Origin: Mesocentrotus franciscanus
Taxonomy: Eukaryota; Echinodermata; Echinoidea; Camarodonta; Strongylocentrotidae
NCBI GenBank assembly: GCA_037976565.1
Contig: CP137666.1
Span: 3,824,060-3,888,059, forward strand
Direction of reading: 5' to 3'
Length of the DNA: 64,000 nt
How positions within the stretch are numbered: position 1 is the first letter of the stretch; the number at the start of each line of letters is the position of its first letter. The position numbers were made by a program, and so were the translations under genes. Shown in pieces: positions 35,991 to 49,023 of this stretch. The notes below the pieces were generated by a model. It was not told the DNA's origin. It saw nothing but the letters and a program-made list of their open reading frames with translations, and did not search any database.

Positions 35991-36919
35991 GACACAATTT
36001 GAAGAAAATCTTATAGTTTCTTCATTAAACAAAAGAAGCATTCGGAAACTGTCCAAAGAAGGAGGAAAAAGTATTGAAATGGGGACAATAATGCAACACA
36101 TTTTGCGGGATTTAATTTCGAACAAAATGAACTGGCTTGTAAGTGATAACGTAAAGAAGGATAAGAATATACCACCATGACAGATACCATCCATCAAGTC
36201 TTACTTTCCGAAACCTTTTCCGGGTTGTACTTATTCTCTAATCTCTTTAATCATATAGCAATAATAAAGCTAGACAGATGTCCTTATTCGTCATATTTCT
36301 ACGTATTCAAGGTTTCCATGATGTATACATTGAATCTTAGTTGAAAAGAAACTAGAAAATTGATAACCGCTGTCATATACATTTAAAAAATGTATTCATA
36401 TGAAATATGATATATGATAACACTTTCATTTGTATATTATATCACTATCACCATCTCAGCAATACTGTTCTTCGTGAAAATATATTTGAAACTCTTATTA
36501 TTGATACCATCGTACACGAATGATCGTAAACCTTAACCATTTTGTCCTTTATATTTCAATATAGAAGTGATTTGAATAAACCATACTGAATCAATGAATG
36601 CGAATAGAAAATTTGTCTTGTCCAAAAAGGAACTTTTTTGGTTTAGACTAATATTCTTGGCATTTTGTGTATTTTGAATAATCATTGTCTATGATATCTA
36701 TGACCATTTTAAGATAAAAATGAGAATATAAATCATGGTCACAATGTGAAACGTGTAACTGGGTGCAAGAAAAGAAATATGGTCACCGTCAATACATCCT
36801 TTATTTAATGATTGATCTCCACTCTTTATTCAGGTTGGATATTTTGATGAATTATTTGAGTCGTAACATTTTGTAAAGACTCCCATGTGAGTGATAATGA
36901 TGGTGGTCATTGTACTCAC

Positions 36920-37066
36920 CTCTAAGCCTGCTTTCTGTGAATCCACGTGCTTTCCATAATCCTTTTCTGCATGTCTTGTCAAGAAATTATTTTGAAGGTG
37001 GGGTCTCGAGAGGGATCGATGAGAATGCCACAGAAAATCCGGAGATGATCTTTTACCTGATGAAGC
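36920..37066 (-). CDS. Gene A exon 3: amidation/cleavage site and C-terminal propeptide
   Basis: The 147-bp exon (49 codons, phase 0 at both ends) has a CTTCAG acceptor and a GAG|GTGAGT donor. It encodes residues 51-99, starting ASSGKRSSPDF. Gly-Lys-Arg at 54-56 is the classic signal for prohormone convertase cleavage and C-terminal amidation. Residues 57-99 look like a spacer propeptide rich in His, Arg and Ser, ending in a charged stretch (AEKDYGKHVDSQKAGLE). Another frame of this segment is open on the same strand, but only this frame joins the cysteine frame of exon 2 and the open exon 4. No domain was recognised. Confidence 0.7.
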
Positions 37067-37139
37067 CTGAAGTGCAAGTAAGACAGGAGAAAACAGGAGA
37101 TTATTCCTCTAAGGTATAACTTACCTTTTGGCCACATAT

Positions 37140-37720
37140 TATTGATGGTGAAGGTAGTGCTAAATGTGGTGATGGTGGTGGTGAAAATGAGGAAGGTGAT
37201 GATGATGATGATGATGATGATGATAACCACCATCATTATCATGGTAATGATGGTGATAGTAGTTGTTGTGGTTATGAGGATGATAGTGGTGTTGGTTGGG
37301 AAGATAAATAATGGTGATTCAAATTCAAATGGTGGTGGACTGGTGGTGGTAATGATGATGACGATTAAACGATATTGATGATTATGTTCGTGATGGTGAT
37401 GATGACAATGATGGTGATAGTGAAAGTGATGGTGGTGATGATGATGGTGATGGTGATGGTGATGTTGAGGTAATGGTGATGGTGATGGTGATGGTGATGG
37501 TGATGGTGATGGTGATGTTGATAATGATAGTGATGATGATGGTGATGATGATGATGAGGATGATGATGATGATGATTTTGAAGGTGAAGGTGATGGTGAT
37601 GGTGATGGTGATGGTGATGGCGACTGGGACGTTGCTGCTGATGATGGTGGTGATCATGATGATTGTGATGATGTTGGTGATTGCGACTGGGATGCTGAAG
37701 ATGGTGATGATAATGATATT
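37140..37720. repeat. (GATGGT)n/(GATGAT)n microsatellite
   Basis: Nearly 600 bp of GATGAT and GATGGT triplets and hexamers. It begins about 75 bp upstream of the exon 3 acceptor of gene A, within intron 2. All long frames across it (Met/Val-rich or Ile/Thr-rich) are artefacts. Confidence 0.95.
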
Positions 37721-40006
37721 GATAACGACAATGATGTTAAATATGAGCGGGGAGGGGGAGGGCTAGAGCCCCCACCTCATACACTTACGTACACAAAATA
37801 TACAATTGCAAAATTACACCGATGTGCACAAAATACACAATTACACAATCAATATAAATCATAAAGTCTAAAAGAACAATTTTATTGTTGTTACTTTTTA
37901 TTGCTTTTAGTATCTTTTTCCCAAAGGCCGACATACTAGACTAGTTTCCGCGTACATTAGAGAAAGTCATAACCCCCTCCTTTCCCCCTTCCAGTGCCTT
38001 TTGAGATAAATTAACTGTTTTATGTCAGTTGCGTTTTGAGATAATAAAAAGGAGAAAAATCGATTGCGATAATTCCTTTGATTCCCATAACTAAGTATTT
38101 CGTCATATATACGCGTATATTATCACCTTTTAGACGCATATTATTCAGGTGCATTAGGATGATTAATCTAGTTTAGCCAAGGTGTCGTGCAATTTATTAT
38201 CTTATTCGAGCAGTGAATAATCTACCAGTGTTTGAGAATGGAAAACTCCTAAAAATGGATTATTTTCATCTAATGTCACCTGAATAAAGCTGATTAAATG
38301 TAAAAAACTTCGGCATTACATGATAATGCGTATCTTTATTTGAACTATATAGAGTAGAGGAAGACTCATCGTTATATCAAAGTAATTATAATTTTGCTCT
38401 TTAATCATATAATCGTAACTGAATAGCAGCCATTCTAAAGCCGGATTTACATCACTGAATTTACTTAACACGTTAAATAATTGATGAGATACCATATAGG
38501 CTAAAAATACGATGATTGTAAGAGTAGGGTGCAATAATAAACACACACGCACACGCACACAATCATACACAAATTAGAGGAGTCTAGTAGCAAACACCAT
38601 TTGCATTTTTTTAGACAACCCAGTCCCTATTATTATCGCATAGGTAAGGTGGTGATTGTGTTTAAAGATACTATGTCCCTTTTGCAGCCAACATCAAATT
38701 CTGTAGAACTTTGCAGAAATTATGAATATGTCATGTATGTCCTATCTGTGAAATTTAAACGTTAGCAGTGTCCTAATATTCAAATTATGCAAGGAAACCC
38801 GTTTACTTGCTAGACTTCACTGTCAGACACTATTGAGTGACTGACTGGCTTTTTTTACATCTTTGGTAATAACATTCATAAAATGAGCTGTAATGGGTAC
38901 ATGAGCATTTCTACATCAATAACCCACTTCTTGTAATGGCCAAAATTAAACTGATTGAATCTTTGCGCAGCATAAAACGTACGACCATTCGGTACAATGG
39001 TCTGAAAAATCAGACTATTACTTACTGGCTCTATAGCTCCTAAGTCGATTCGACAAGTAATAGTCGTTATTTTCCCACTTAAAGACATTTTCAAGCCCCC
39101 TTGTTTTTAGGGAATTTCTAAATTAGTATTGTCTTTCAAATGCCGTTGGAATTTAACCTTTTCATTTTTTGGCCTGCAAATGGGACATAGTACCTTTAAG
39201 CTATTCTAAGAGTGAGTTCGTTCATTCATTCATTCTTCTCCGCAATTTTCAGGAATATAAAATGAATTTTTTTTTTTTCCATATTTTTCCCTCCACAGGG
39301 ATTTTATTGATTTTCATTTGAAACAAATTAACACATATATATTTACGGTAATTTACATTTATAACATAAATAAAATAACATAAATAAAATGAAAAAATAC
39401 CTTAGAATAGCACCAATCCCCTGTCTGATATAAATATATGAATGTTTTCTCTAATTTTGAAGGAATAAGATTTTTCTGATTATTGATACATCCTCATAAG
39501 ATATTGCAATGAAGATATTGCTCAATTAGATGTAGAGTGGAATTGCTTCTGATGAGACTACAACTTAATGTAAAATACATTCAGAAGAGACAGAACGAGA
39601 AGTGCAGTATAGTTCACAAACGGCATAACCAGGAAAATGTGTTTTAAATCTTGTTAATGATATAACCATACTAACAACGGTATTCCGAGACAACTTTCAT
39701 TAGGTGTTCATGTCATTTTACACATTTTCTTGACATGGTTGACATAACACGCATTGATAATACCATTAAATACACAAATATATGATGCACATACAATTAT
39801 GTTGGTAAATCACATGAAACGGTTTAACCAAGGAAAGTATATGGATAGCTGTCCTTTTTATATTTTTTCTAACTCAATATAAACTGTTGTATATCAATTT
39901 GGGTAGAGCCTTTGACACGAATATCGTCGTCATCATCATCATATGATAATCATCATCATCATAACCGTTATCATCTCCTCATCTTGTTTTCTAACATGGC
40001 ACTTAC
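37721..40006 (-). other. Gene A intron 2, remainder
   Basis: Non-coding. It contains short repeats such as two adjoining copies of ACATAAATAAAAT near 39365-39390 and a CATCAT patch near 39930. It begins with the GTAAGTG donor of exon 2. Confidence 0.6.
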
Positions 40007-40071
40007 AAGTCCTCGTAAACATGACAGACATCCCGGCTGTGTAGATCCACATCGTCTGCAATCGCCGCAGC
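40007..40071 (-). CDS. Gene A exon 2: six-cysteine peptide core
   Basis: The 65-bp exon has a CCATGCAG acceptor and a CTT|GTAAGT donor. It completes the Ser codon split in exon 1 and encodes SCGDCRRCGSTQPGCLSC followed by LRGL (residues 29-50). Counting Cys25 from exon 1, the mature region has six cysteines spaced C-x4-C-x2-C-x2-C-x6-C-x2-C, enough for three disulfides. With the GKR in exon 3 this predicts a roughly 29-residue amidated peptide. Exon 2 of gene B shares the C-G-x-C-R and P-G-C-x2-C-L motifs and the same entry phase, which supports this frame over the other open one. I do not recognise the family. Confidence 0.78.
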
Positions 40072-42105
40072 CTGCATGGGAGCAAATATGAATGGAAATT
40101 ATTTTGTTTTTTTAACATTAATCAATATCATGCATTTGAAACGTGAAGATTGTAGGAAATCAGAACCAAATTATTTCTGAAACTCACATACATGTTACGG
40201 GGTGCATAGGCGGACCAATGTTGGGAATAATCGGCCGTCCCCAGCACCTTGCATGCTTTGATGGAAAGCGCGAAATAGGTGCTGTATCAGCTCACCAAAG
40301 ATGGTAAACTTTTGTGGTTTTCAAATATTTTCACCTCATTCTCTTCAATAATTCTGAATCTGCCAATTGGCGAGGTATAGTCTGTTGTTTCACAGTCTCA
40401 ATTTTAGATAGGGATCGGCTCTATACAAGCGTTTGAAAATATTTTGATCTATTTTCAAATCGACTATGTTAATATATATAATCTTTGTATATACTAGGCA
40501 TGAGGCATACAATAGAGATGTGAAAATTAATGTGAATATAAATCAAGTTGGGAATTATATAAGACAGTATACCCCATTATTATGTTAACATTTATATTCT
40601 GTACAAATAGTCTGGCCCGGGAAAGATAAAATAACATTTATTCAGATTCATCCAAAACTTATAACTGTCAGTTAGATATCATAGGTTGACACTGAAATCG
40701 TTTCAACTTCCTACGCATATACCGTATATACAATGCGAATTTAGATTAGAAATTACAAAATGGCACTGAAATCTTTTCAATCTCTTACTAATATACCGTA
40801 TAGATAAGGAGTAGACAATGCGAATTTAGATTAGAAATTTACGAGATCACAATATGATATCTTATGATCTCATGCCCAATACCTCTTACCCAATTATATT
40901 ATATTGGGCAAGAGATCAAAAGATATCATAGGCTTTCGGCCCTGATCCCTTGTATATGATATATGTAAATTGTGTTTGTTAAATCAAAATGCAAATGATC
41001 TTGTCTCTTTAGCCAGGTTGTATTCATAATCACGATTATGATGACATAGCTGGTGGGGGCGAGTTGGCTCAGTCGGTAAAGCGTCTGCCAGTCGAACCAC
41101 AGATCTCGGGTTCGAATCCAACCCATGCAGGCGGATGACTGAAGCCTGCGTTGTGTGTTAACGTGCCCCTCCCCTTGTTTCAAAGACGCAGGCTATGTTA
41201 AGTGGAAAACACTCCGTCTCTCGGATAGGACGTTAAATGGAGGCCCCGTGTAGAGGAGAGTCACCACCTTCACCACAACAAAAGTTGTGTAATACGGACA
41301 CTTTTGCCTATATGCATTTGGTTTGACCAAAAAAGAGAAGACGACCAACTCACTAGAATATTTTTGTTGCTCCAAATATTTTTTTCTTCTTTTCTAACAA
41401 ACTTCCTTAAAAATGTATACGCATACAAATATTGACCAGTCCGAGCTCGCCCAAAATGTTGTATAGACTCTATAATAACATTACTCGATGCGCATGAATT
41501 CAAAGAGTCACTATTAGACGGCTGTAGCGGAACTCATCCATGTTGTCAAAATTTTTTTAACCCCATTTAATCCATTGATCGATTGGAAGATTAATAATAT
41601 TTATATATTCTTGCTGAAAACAAATCTTTTAATGTTTGCGTGCGGTTGGGGAATATTTCTGCTCTTTGTGGATGATGTTTCATTTTACAGATAGAAGAGA
41701 TTTTAACACCTGCTTTTGCAGACGTAAATTTAAATAATCAAGCAAGGGTATCTCCAAAAAAAATTACTTTCATAATCCTTTTTTTTTTCTTTTTGGAATA
41801 TATACCACATATTAATTAGATTATCAAGTTCAAACTATTTTTAACTTTTATAATCCTTATTTTTTTCTTTTTTGAATATATACTACATACAGTTCTTCAT
41901 CATCTGAATCTAAATCTTCTTTTAGGATTAAGTTTTTAGATATAAAATAATCAATGCGATCTGTCAAATTTTCTAACAACGCAATCCATTCATGTGAATC
42001 ACCGAAGTGTATTCTATTCCGACGCATTTCCTAACTCACACTTTAGTAAAAGTCCAGCGCTTACTTGGACACTAGAAATAGGTATGTAAAGCATTTTTGA
42101 CTTTT
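40072..42105 (-). other. Gene A intron 1, 3' part
   Basis: Non-coding. It includes a diverged tandem duplication of about 75-95 bp (40687-40850, with CATATACCGTATA and CAATGCGAATTTAGATTAGA twice) and a tRNA-derived SINE listed separately. Confidence 0.6.
41055..41270 (+). repeat. tRNA-derived SINE
   Basis: The head has a good RNA polymerase III A box (TGGCTCAGTCGG at about 41065) and a perfect B box (GGTTCGAATCC at 41109-41119). A non-tRNA body follows, with GGACGTTAAATGGAGGCCCC near its 3' end. The reverse-strand frame reading G-W-I-R-T-R-D-L is a translation of this tRNA-like head. The anticodon arm does not look intact, so it is a SINE, not a tRNA gene. Confidence 0.85.
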
Positions 42106-42707
42106 TAAGTCACACTAGACATACGACCGGTTGCCGACTTCTGACAATAAAAAAAGGTGCAACCATCGACAACCAATTTGCAAGAACTCACTGTGGGTGA
42201 TCAGTTGCTGATGGTTTGTAGGGCAGTTGCCGATCTGTCGCCGCATGTCGTACGAAAATTGTCCGACCATCAAAGATTTTCGTAAACTAATGTGCACCCG
42301 CTCGTTATTAATTTGTGAATGGTTGGCAATTGGTCGGCTATTGATAACAAACAATTGGTGAAAGATCAATTGCCGATGATGTTTCGGCTGTCGGCAAGCT
42401 CTATATTGGGGATAGGTATGATTTCTTGCTCATTATTATAGCAAATTTGAGATGTGGTGTGATTTCATTTATATTTTTCAATTTGCGATGTTTCTTAAAA
42501 TTCCTTTGAAATGAATAATTATGTTGCATTAAAGCCGTTTATTAAGATTTTATCATAAAAATGATAACCATTGTCACGAAAAAAAGAGAGGGATAGAGGG
42601 AAACGCTGAATAATGGAAGCTACAAAGATGGTGGCATAGCTGCGTGCAATTAACAGTGAGAATCAGTAAAGGTAATGCAAATAAAAGAGGAAGGAGGCGC
42701 GATAGGA

Positions 42708-42925
42708 GGCGCGATAGCTCGGTCGGTAGAGCAGTGGTCTCGTATTCCGGTGACCCGGGTTCAAAACCAAGTCGTTGCGCTAGTGCCCTTTGGTAAGGCA
42801 TTAATCCTCACTACCAGGTCCCTCGGAGAGGACCTAAAGCCGTCATCCGTCTGGTTGCTTACTTACAAGCATTTATGCTTTCTTAGCAGTCAGGTAAAAT
42901 AACCATCACAACCAACCAACCAGGA
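42708..42925 (+). repeat. tRNA-derived SINE (diverged)
   Basis: The head GCGCGATAGCTCGGTCGGTA is A-box-like. GGTTCAAAACC at 42758-42768 is a degraded B box. The sequence ends in an (AACC)n-type tail. The head is preceded by a partial self-duplication (AGGAGGCGCGATA). Confidence 0.75.
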
Positions 42926-43609
42926 AGGGGAGTATAGTATGGATAGGGAGGGGGACATTATTTTTCACAAATAAGAGCAGAAGTCATCTTTTATTATCTA
43001 TTTTCAACTGGCTGCCTTGAAAAAAACAAAGTATACTACATCCGGGCTATAAACGAGTTGATAGATGTAATAATGATGTTGATTACTTATACAGTTTTGA
43101 TAATGCGCAATGTTTATATTAAAAATAATTACCTAGACATGTCTTGTTGTTGAAATTTTATAAAACCAAAATTCTGTGAGTATTATGAGGTGGATGGAAC
43201 CCCCCCCCATATAACAGGCATTAGCAAAGGCCTTTATATCTTTTACGAATGAATAGATCAGACTCGATTTAAATTTTGGACTGATATCATATTTTGATAT
43301 TTTACCGGGCTGTTGCAGCTGGAAAAAACAGTTTATGTTATAAATCAAACATAACAGAACAAGTAGATCAAGATTAAGTGAGCGATAAATATTCATATTC
43401 TTCTTTTCAATTGAAAAGTGTCAAACAAACTGAATTTATGAACCAGCAGTAGAAGCAACGATAGAAATGTCCAAGTTTCTAAAGGTACATTCTTTGTAGG
43501 TTGTCAGCATTCGGCGAACGTTTGGAGATTAACGACAACTGATCGTATATTTTTCGTCGATCAGCTGTCGATCTTTACTCAACCAAATATCACCCGGAAA
43601 TATTAAAAC

Positions 43610-43639
<30 letters not shown>

Positions 43640-43642
<3 letters not shown>

Positions 43643-44115
43643 GTCCGTTCTTGTATAGCGCATAATACTTAGTCTCTATGCGCTTCCAAAGAGCTTCGGA
43701 AATTATTACCCTAGCTTTAACTCCGGCTACCGATATCGGCGCACAGTGCGTTTCAAGGAATAATCCTACCAGGTACCCATTTACCTCCAGTGGCGGATCC
43801 AGGGGGGGGGGGCCCCCGCCTTTAGAAAAAAAAACAGGTAAAAACACCCTTTTTTTGAAAAAAAAGAGGTTGGGCCCCCTCCTGGCGCCCAAGGGGCCAA
43901 CATTTTTTTTGCTCACTACCCCACTGAGCGAAAAATCGACCGGCACGATTTTCAAATTTTCGCACGAAGTGGGCCCCTTTTAGGCCCCCTCCCTTGCCGC
44001 CGGCTGGATCCGCACCTGTTTACCTCACCTGGGTTGAGTGTGGCAAGTGTAGATCAATGTCTTGCCAAAGGACATTAGTGCCGTGGCGGGACTTGAAGTC
44101 CCGTCGGTGATCAGT
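43640..44115 (+). repeat. Dispersed repeat interrupted by a MITE
   Basis: The left part (TGTATAGCGC, then GCGCTTCCAAAGAGCTTCGG, then CAGGTACCCATTTACCTC) continues after the MITE at 43788-44018 with ACCTGGGTTGAGTGTGGCAA and CTTGCCAAAGGAC. This layout is familiar from a widespread marine-invertebrate repeat (pattern recognition, not a database result). The MITE insertion duplicated TTTACCTC. Confidence 0.6.
43788..44018 (+). mobile_element. Short hAT-like MITE, copy 1, with 8-bp TSD
   Basis: The ends are CAGTGGCGGATCCAG and CTGGATCCGCACCTG. An exact 8-bp target duplication TTTACCTC lies at 43780-43787 and 44019-44026. The interior has G/C runs and an A-rich tract. No coding capacity was seen. 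Confidence 0.9.
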
Positions 44116-44338
44116 CGCCAACCGTAGAAATTAAGAAAAACCTTTCCACGATCAATTTGGTCGGCGAAATGTTTTCGATGTAGCAGCGTAAACCTCTAGC
44201 CGACCAAAATTCCACGGAGACCAATCACCGACCACTGGCAACCTTTTAAAGACTGCCCAAAACCTTTATGCGACCTCTGACATCTAACTTCCGACCAATC
44301 GGAGAGTCGGTGACCACTCGTAGCTATCGTGTGACTTA

Positions 44339-47300
44339 GGCTTTATCCCCAAAACAGAAGATGTCCGAACATGTCAGAGGAAGTAGAAAACTAATGTTCA
44401 TTTTACATGGTAACTCCTATATTTTATTTTTTAATAACAAGTTAAATCTTGTTATTTCTGAATATTTATTAAGGTAGAAGCCCAGAAAATGAAAACTCCA
44501 AAAGAGTAGCGCTATAGAGATAAAGTTGATAACCAGAGTAATCACTTGTATGAAATTCGTTAGAACCATACACTACAAAAGCATTGAGATGATAATTTAA
44601 TTGGCACAAAAAACAACGTGATGTATACATTTCATCATTTTTCATTCAGAGTCCTTAATGAAAATGTAAATGTTTGATGTTTAATAAAAATTATCAAATT
44701 TATAAAGAAAATCAGTAATCTGCAAAAGAAATAACTATGGATTCAAAACATAATCTATTTTCGAGGTCCGTGCGATATATACGTCAATATGGCGGGGGGA
44801 GATCAAGGAAGGCTTAAAGTAGGAAAACTACAGGAAAGAAGTGACAAATTCAAGAGCAGATGCCCCTGATAAAACCAAATGTGACCTCCCTTATTAAAGT
44901 ACCCCAACAAAAAGAATATGCCAAAATTACTGTTTATGTGCCCCCACCAGCACAAATTTTCTACCTTAAAAAATTTACCTATTTTCTTCTTTTTGTTTGG
45001 CTTGTCATGTCTATTTTTGTATTTGTACCCCATCCTCTCCCCGCGCAAGAGAATCTTGGATCTGCCACAGTGAAGCTGCCCTACTTCAGGAATGTCACTA
45101 TATTACTGTTCAGAGTAAGATTTTGAATCTCTCCCCCTAGCATACATTGTATACATGTACAGTAAAACTATAAACTGAGGAAGAGGATCGAGTCAAATAA
45201 TGCATAGATTCATGATGGCGTTACAATAGAAGAGCGTGGGCCTTTTCATCTGTATCAAATTAAAAAAGAAAAAGAGTTTTACGAAATCAATTTGGGTGTA
45301 CTGAAATTTACCATAGCAATATAATTTGACAGTAGTTAAAACAGAAATGAATAGAAAATATGATTTATTTGGCGATAAACTGTGAACTTCACCCCTGATT
45401 GTTTATCAGCTGTATTAGACTAATTGTGGCTATATCGTTATCCATTAACGAAAATCATAAAAAAATACATGGGAAAAGATATAAATTCTTTTATGACGAT
45501 AAAAACTCTTTGATATACTGCTCGATTGAGGATCTTATTTTTTTAAAAGAGAGGGTGTTTTACTATTAATTCTGTATTCCAGAGAGCATCATTTTTTTAA
45601 TGCGATTGTAGCCTAAGAAAATAAAAATCAACTTAAAGTTTAGTTTTGCTGATTACTTCTTCTAGTTCTAAACAACAAACCTAAAATAAAAAAACACAAA
45701 TAAAATGATAGACCTAAGTACAACCATGGACCATGGTACAACTAGTCATCGATGGTTGACGATATTTACTTATATCCTACAATAAAGAGTTTTGGTGGTT
45801 GGTAGTTTGAAAAAACAGAATGCCAAATATGCAGGAAAAAAACTGTTCCTAGTAGGGAAAAATGTCGTCTAATATATTCATTATTTTATCTTTATCCTCT
45901 TTTGGGGGACTTTAATTGTTCACATAATTAAATAACAATAATTTAAAAAAATACATGTATACAAAATTCACACAACAATATCATATACAGAATATGATAT
46001 AAAACTAACATGACATGAATCATAAACTATGATATTGACATTTAATTATCATTTAATATTTTTTTTTACTTCGATTGTATCAAATTTGTTTAGAATAATT
46101 TTCGTATTGATAATTTCTACCTTAAGTTCTTTTTACCAAGTATACAGTATGCATCCTGTGTTTTTCACTTCCAGAATTCTCTAAATAAATTGAGCAAAAT
46201 TCAAAATAAAATTGACAAGATTCATTTCTTTTCTCTCTGTTTTATTCCCTATTAAAATAATTTTTCGTTCAAATCAATTTTTAAAATAAACATTGAATTA
46301 ATCGATTCAGATTCGATCATCCAATATTATAGATACAAATTCCAATACAATATAATATAACCCGTTGATGTCGAAGGCATGAGAACCAAACACTTTTATG
46401 AGTTGATTTAAGAAGGAAAACAAAAAGGAACTGCCATGTGTTTATTATCGGAACGCTAACTTTGAGTCACAGAATGACTTTAATTGGAAGACAGTTCTTA
46501 TAAATGACAATATATTAAAGCAGTTTCATTTCAAATTATCCATAAACACGATCGTAACTACTTCCGAAAATCAATTTCAATAGCCTTGTGCGTCACCTAT
46601 TAAAATGTGCGAACATAACAATGAGGTATTCATTCAGATCCTGTTCATAGAATATTTCGCAGTAAAGACAATTTACGAATGGAAGATTAAAATGATAATT
46701 TATGTGATACTTGTAATGTTCTAGAAACAACAAATCGCTTTTTTCCTTACATGCGACAAGGTCTAAATATACTATTTTTAAAGATCATAACTATGAAGAC
46801 ACATATCACGACAAATTCTATGTCTAAAAGAAGTGTCGTCGTCTAGTGAATAAATCACAGTATCAAAATGATGGTCCACGATCGACCTACAGCCGCGGCA
46901 CACATGTCCTTTACATAAATCTATATTACCACTCTCAGTCCAGCAGAACATGATTTAAAACACCCCCATAGACACATACACTTTATATACATGTTCTAGT
47001 TTAAAGTACTGGTTTCACATTTATTTTTGGCATGCTATTATTATTATTATTATTTATTAGGCCAATCATAAAAGCACAATACAATGACATTTTGACAGAT
47101 CATGCAATACATAAACAATACAAGAGGAAAAGGGAGGGAGCAACGTGTGAGCCAGGGCTAGCTCACCAAAGTGAAATTCAACACTATTACCCGGAGGCAT
47201 GTGAGCCCTCACATGTTCCTCGCATGTACATGATTCCACGGTTGTTTGTTAAAATACCAGAGGAGTACAATCTTTCTCCACCCCGTCTGTCTCCTGTTGG

Positions 47301-47757
47301 GTCTTCTGAAAAATTTTGTGAGGTTTCTAGTGATCGACAGTACATGATACTGATACCGTCGGCCCAAGAGGATAAAGCTTTCGAGACCGATAAGTTGGTC
47401 ACAATCGCCTTCTGCACAACTTTCCTGGGATTTTCACTAAACGAAAATTATCAATCTTGTGGACTGTTGGTCTGCTGGGATGTTCCTGTTTAAAGGCTTT
47501 AAGTCTTCAAACCTTTTGATATGAGCCTTGTTATGCACAAGTTGTAGTTTAGACAACAAACACGTATGTCTGCCCAGTGTGTCAGTGCATTGACAGGGTT
47601 AGCTTTCATACATATGTTTTATTGTAACCATTTCCTTAAGCATTTCTGCAATATGAACATTTTGAAGATTTCAATTTCATTATATTTCATCATTAGTTTA
47701 ACATCTGATCCAAAAAGGATATTTATGACCTAAAATGCCCGTTATGAGTGTCTTACT
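44339..47757 (-). other. Gene A intron 1, middle part
   Basis: AT-rich with no recognised exon. Open frames at 44803-45126 on both strands and the 153-codon frame at 47032-47493 (+) show no known motif, and the latter begins in a TTA microsatellite. Confidence 0.5.
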
Positions 47758-48298
47758 CAGTGGCGTATCTATATGGGGGTGGCATGTGCCCCGGTGGCAC
47801 TTGAAGGGCCGCAAAAAATAAGCAAAAAAAAAAGGGAAATGAAAGAAAGCAAAAAAATCATATCCTAAATTAATGAATGAATTATGGTTTGAGAAAGAAG
47901 TCAATAGAAAACCACTTGTACTTAACCCTCATAATAATGTTCACAAATCAAAACTTTACTGTTCGATTACAGATAAGGATTTTTATGTTCCAAGTTCCAA
48001 TATTTAGGCAGCAAAGTGCCCAGATTGAATTTCCTGTGATGTGATTTTTTGCTCTGTTTTTGTTGTTGTTGCTCGCTCGTGACATTCAATTTTATAAACA
48101 GGATGGTTGATATTCAGCCACCAGGCCTAAGTGCTCTTCCCCCGCCCATGAAAATATGCCCATATGCCTATGATTTCAGACCTCTCATGCGAATGTTTAT
48201 ATGGGTAGATGCATAAGAAATTGCATTTTGCTGGGTAAAAATTCAAAAAATATATTGCAATTTTATTATTTGCCCGGATGCAATAATGGATACGCCAC
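47758..48298. mobile_element. Decayed hAT-like element
   Basis: The left end CAGTGGCGTATC and the right end GGATACGCCAC are inverted over about 10 bp. The final CTG is missing and no 8-bp duplication was found, so this is a degraded relative of the other CAG-ended elements. Confidence 0.35.
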
Positions 48299-49023
48299 AA
48301 TCACCACTGGTGTTACTGTAAACGACTTTGAGAAAATTACCGCAGTGAAGCACGTTTCTGTTATAAACCAACAACAACGCTTTAAACAATGAATACGTAT
48401 AAATAGATAAAACACGCATTTGAAAAAAAAGTTTTTGTTTTCTCTTCATCACTTTGCCATCCAGTAGTAGTGAATGAGAACCTGGTAGGAACTGACCAAT
48501 CGAATGATTTAAGCGCATTTTGGCAGCCTCACTAAAACCGTGGTAGTAGTAATACTTTGTTGGGGCACTTGGCATCCATTCTTTCAATTGTTAGATGTCT
48601 GTAAGCACTATAGATTGAACAACAATCATTTGTTGTTGTTGTTGTTTTTATTTCCAAAATCGGATAAAAATATTATACAAAGAAAAATATACAAAATGAA
48701 ATATTAAGACATGTGCATAATTTTTTTTAATAACCATCGGAGGAAAGCCCAATTCAGCAATGTTTATAGAACATTACTGTTCTTCCTTGGGGTCCTTACA
48801 CTACAATATTTACATAAAAGTGTACATAAAGCAGAATAGAAACAAAACATAAATATAAGTTTCTAAAAATACAAAAATTAAAATATAATAACATACGCGC
48901 ATTACTGTTGGTGTATTTCCATGAAGCCCTAAATCAATATGGTTTGAACCTCTAAGTTTTAAATTTAAAACGTAGAAAACTTTAATAACACTGCTCAAAT
49001 AGATAATAAACAGAAATACTTAC
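48299..49023 (-). other. Gene A intron 1, 5' part
   Basis: Non-coding intron starting with the GTAAGT donor at 49023-49018. It contains a short TTG repeat (about 48628-48647). Confidence 0.6.

Larger units (their letters stand above)
35098..36919 (-). other. Gene A intron 3
   Basis: It is bounded by GAG|GTGAGT at 36920/36919 and the CAG at 35100-35098. It holds a 147-bp inverted-repeat element and a partial MITE copy, listed separately. The remainder is AT-rich and featureless. Confidence 0.6.
42106..44338. mobile_element. Composite ~2.2-kb element with nested insertions
   Basis: The ends are TAAGTCACAC at left and GTGTGACTTA at right. Imperfect inverted similarity runs inward over about 45 bp, with GGTCGG, TTGCCGAC and ACCAAT motifs recurring throughout both flanks. 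Inside lie a tRNA-derived SINE (about 42708-42925), an AAT microsatellite (43614-43642), a dispersed repeat (43640-44115) and a hAT-like MITE (43788-44018). The inverted termini are short, so the outer limits are tentative. Confidence 0.5.

Noticed and set aside
36979..37242. Alternative minus-strand frame over gene A exon 3, ending F-K-I-I-S-stop
   Set aside because: It would pair with a non-cysteine frame of exon 2. The gene B homology and the phase match with exons 1 and 4 favour the cysteine frame.
37142..37766. Met/Val-rich and Ile/Thr-rich open frames
   Set aside because: Translation of the GATGGT/GATGAT microsatellite.
41055..41130. tRNA gene
   Set aside because: A and B boxes are present, but a normal anticodon arm and paired acceptor stem are not evident and a SINE body follows.
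40926..41183. Minus-strand frame containing G-W-I-R-T-R-D-L
   Set aside because: Reverse translation of the tRNA-like head of the SINE at 41055-41270.
47032..47493. 153-codon plus-strand open frame
   Set aside because: It starts in a TTA microsatellite and shows no known domain, splice or promoter evidence. It is left uncalled but is the longest frame here not explained by low complexity.
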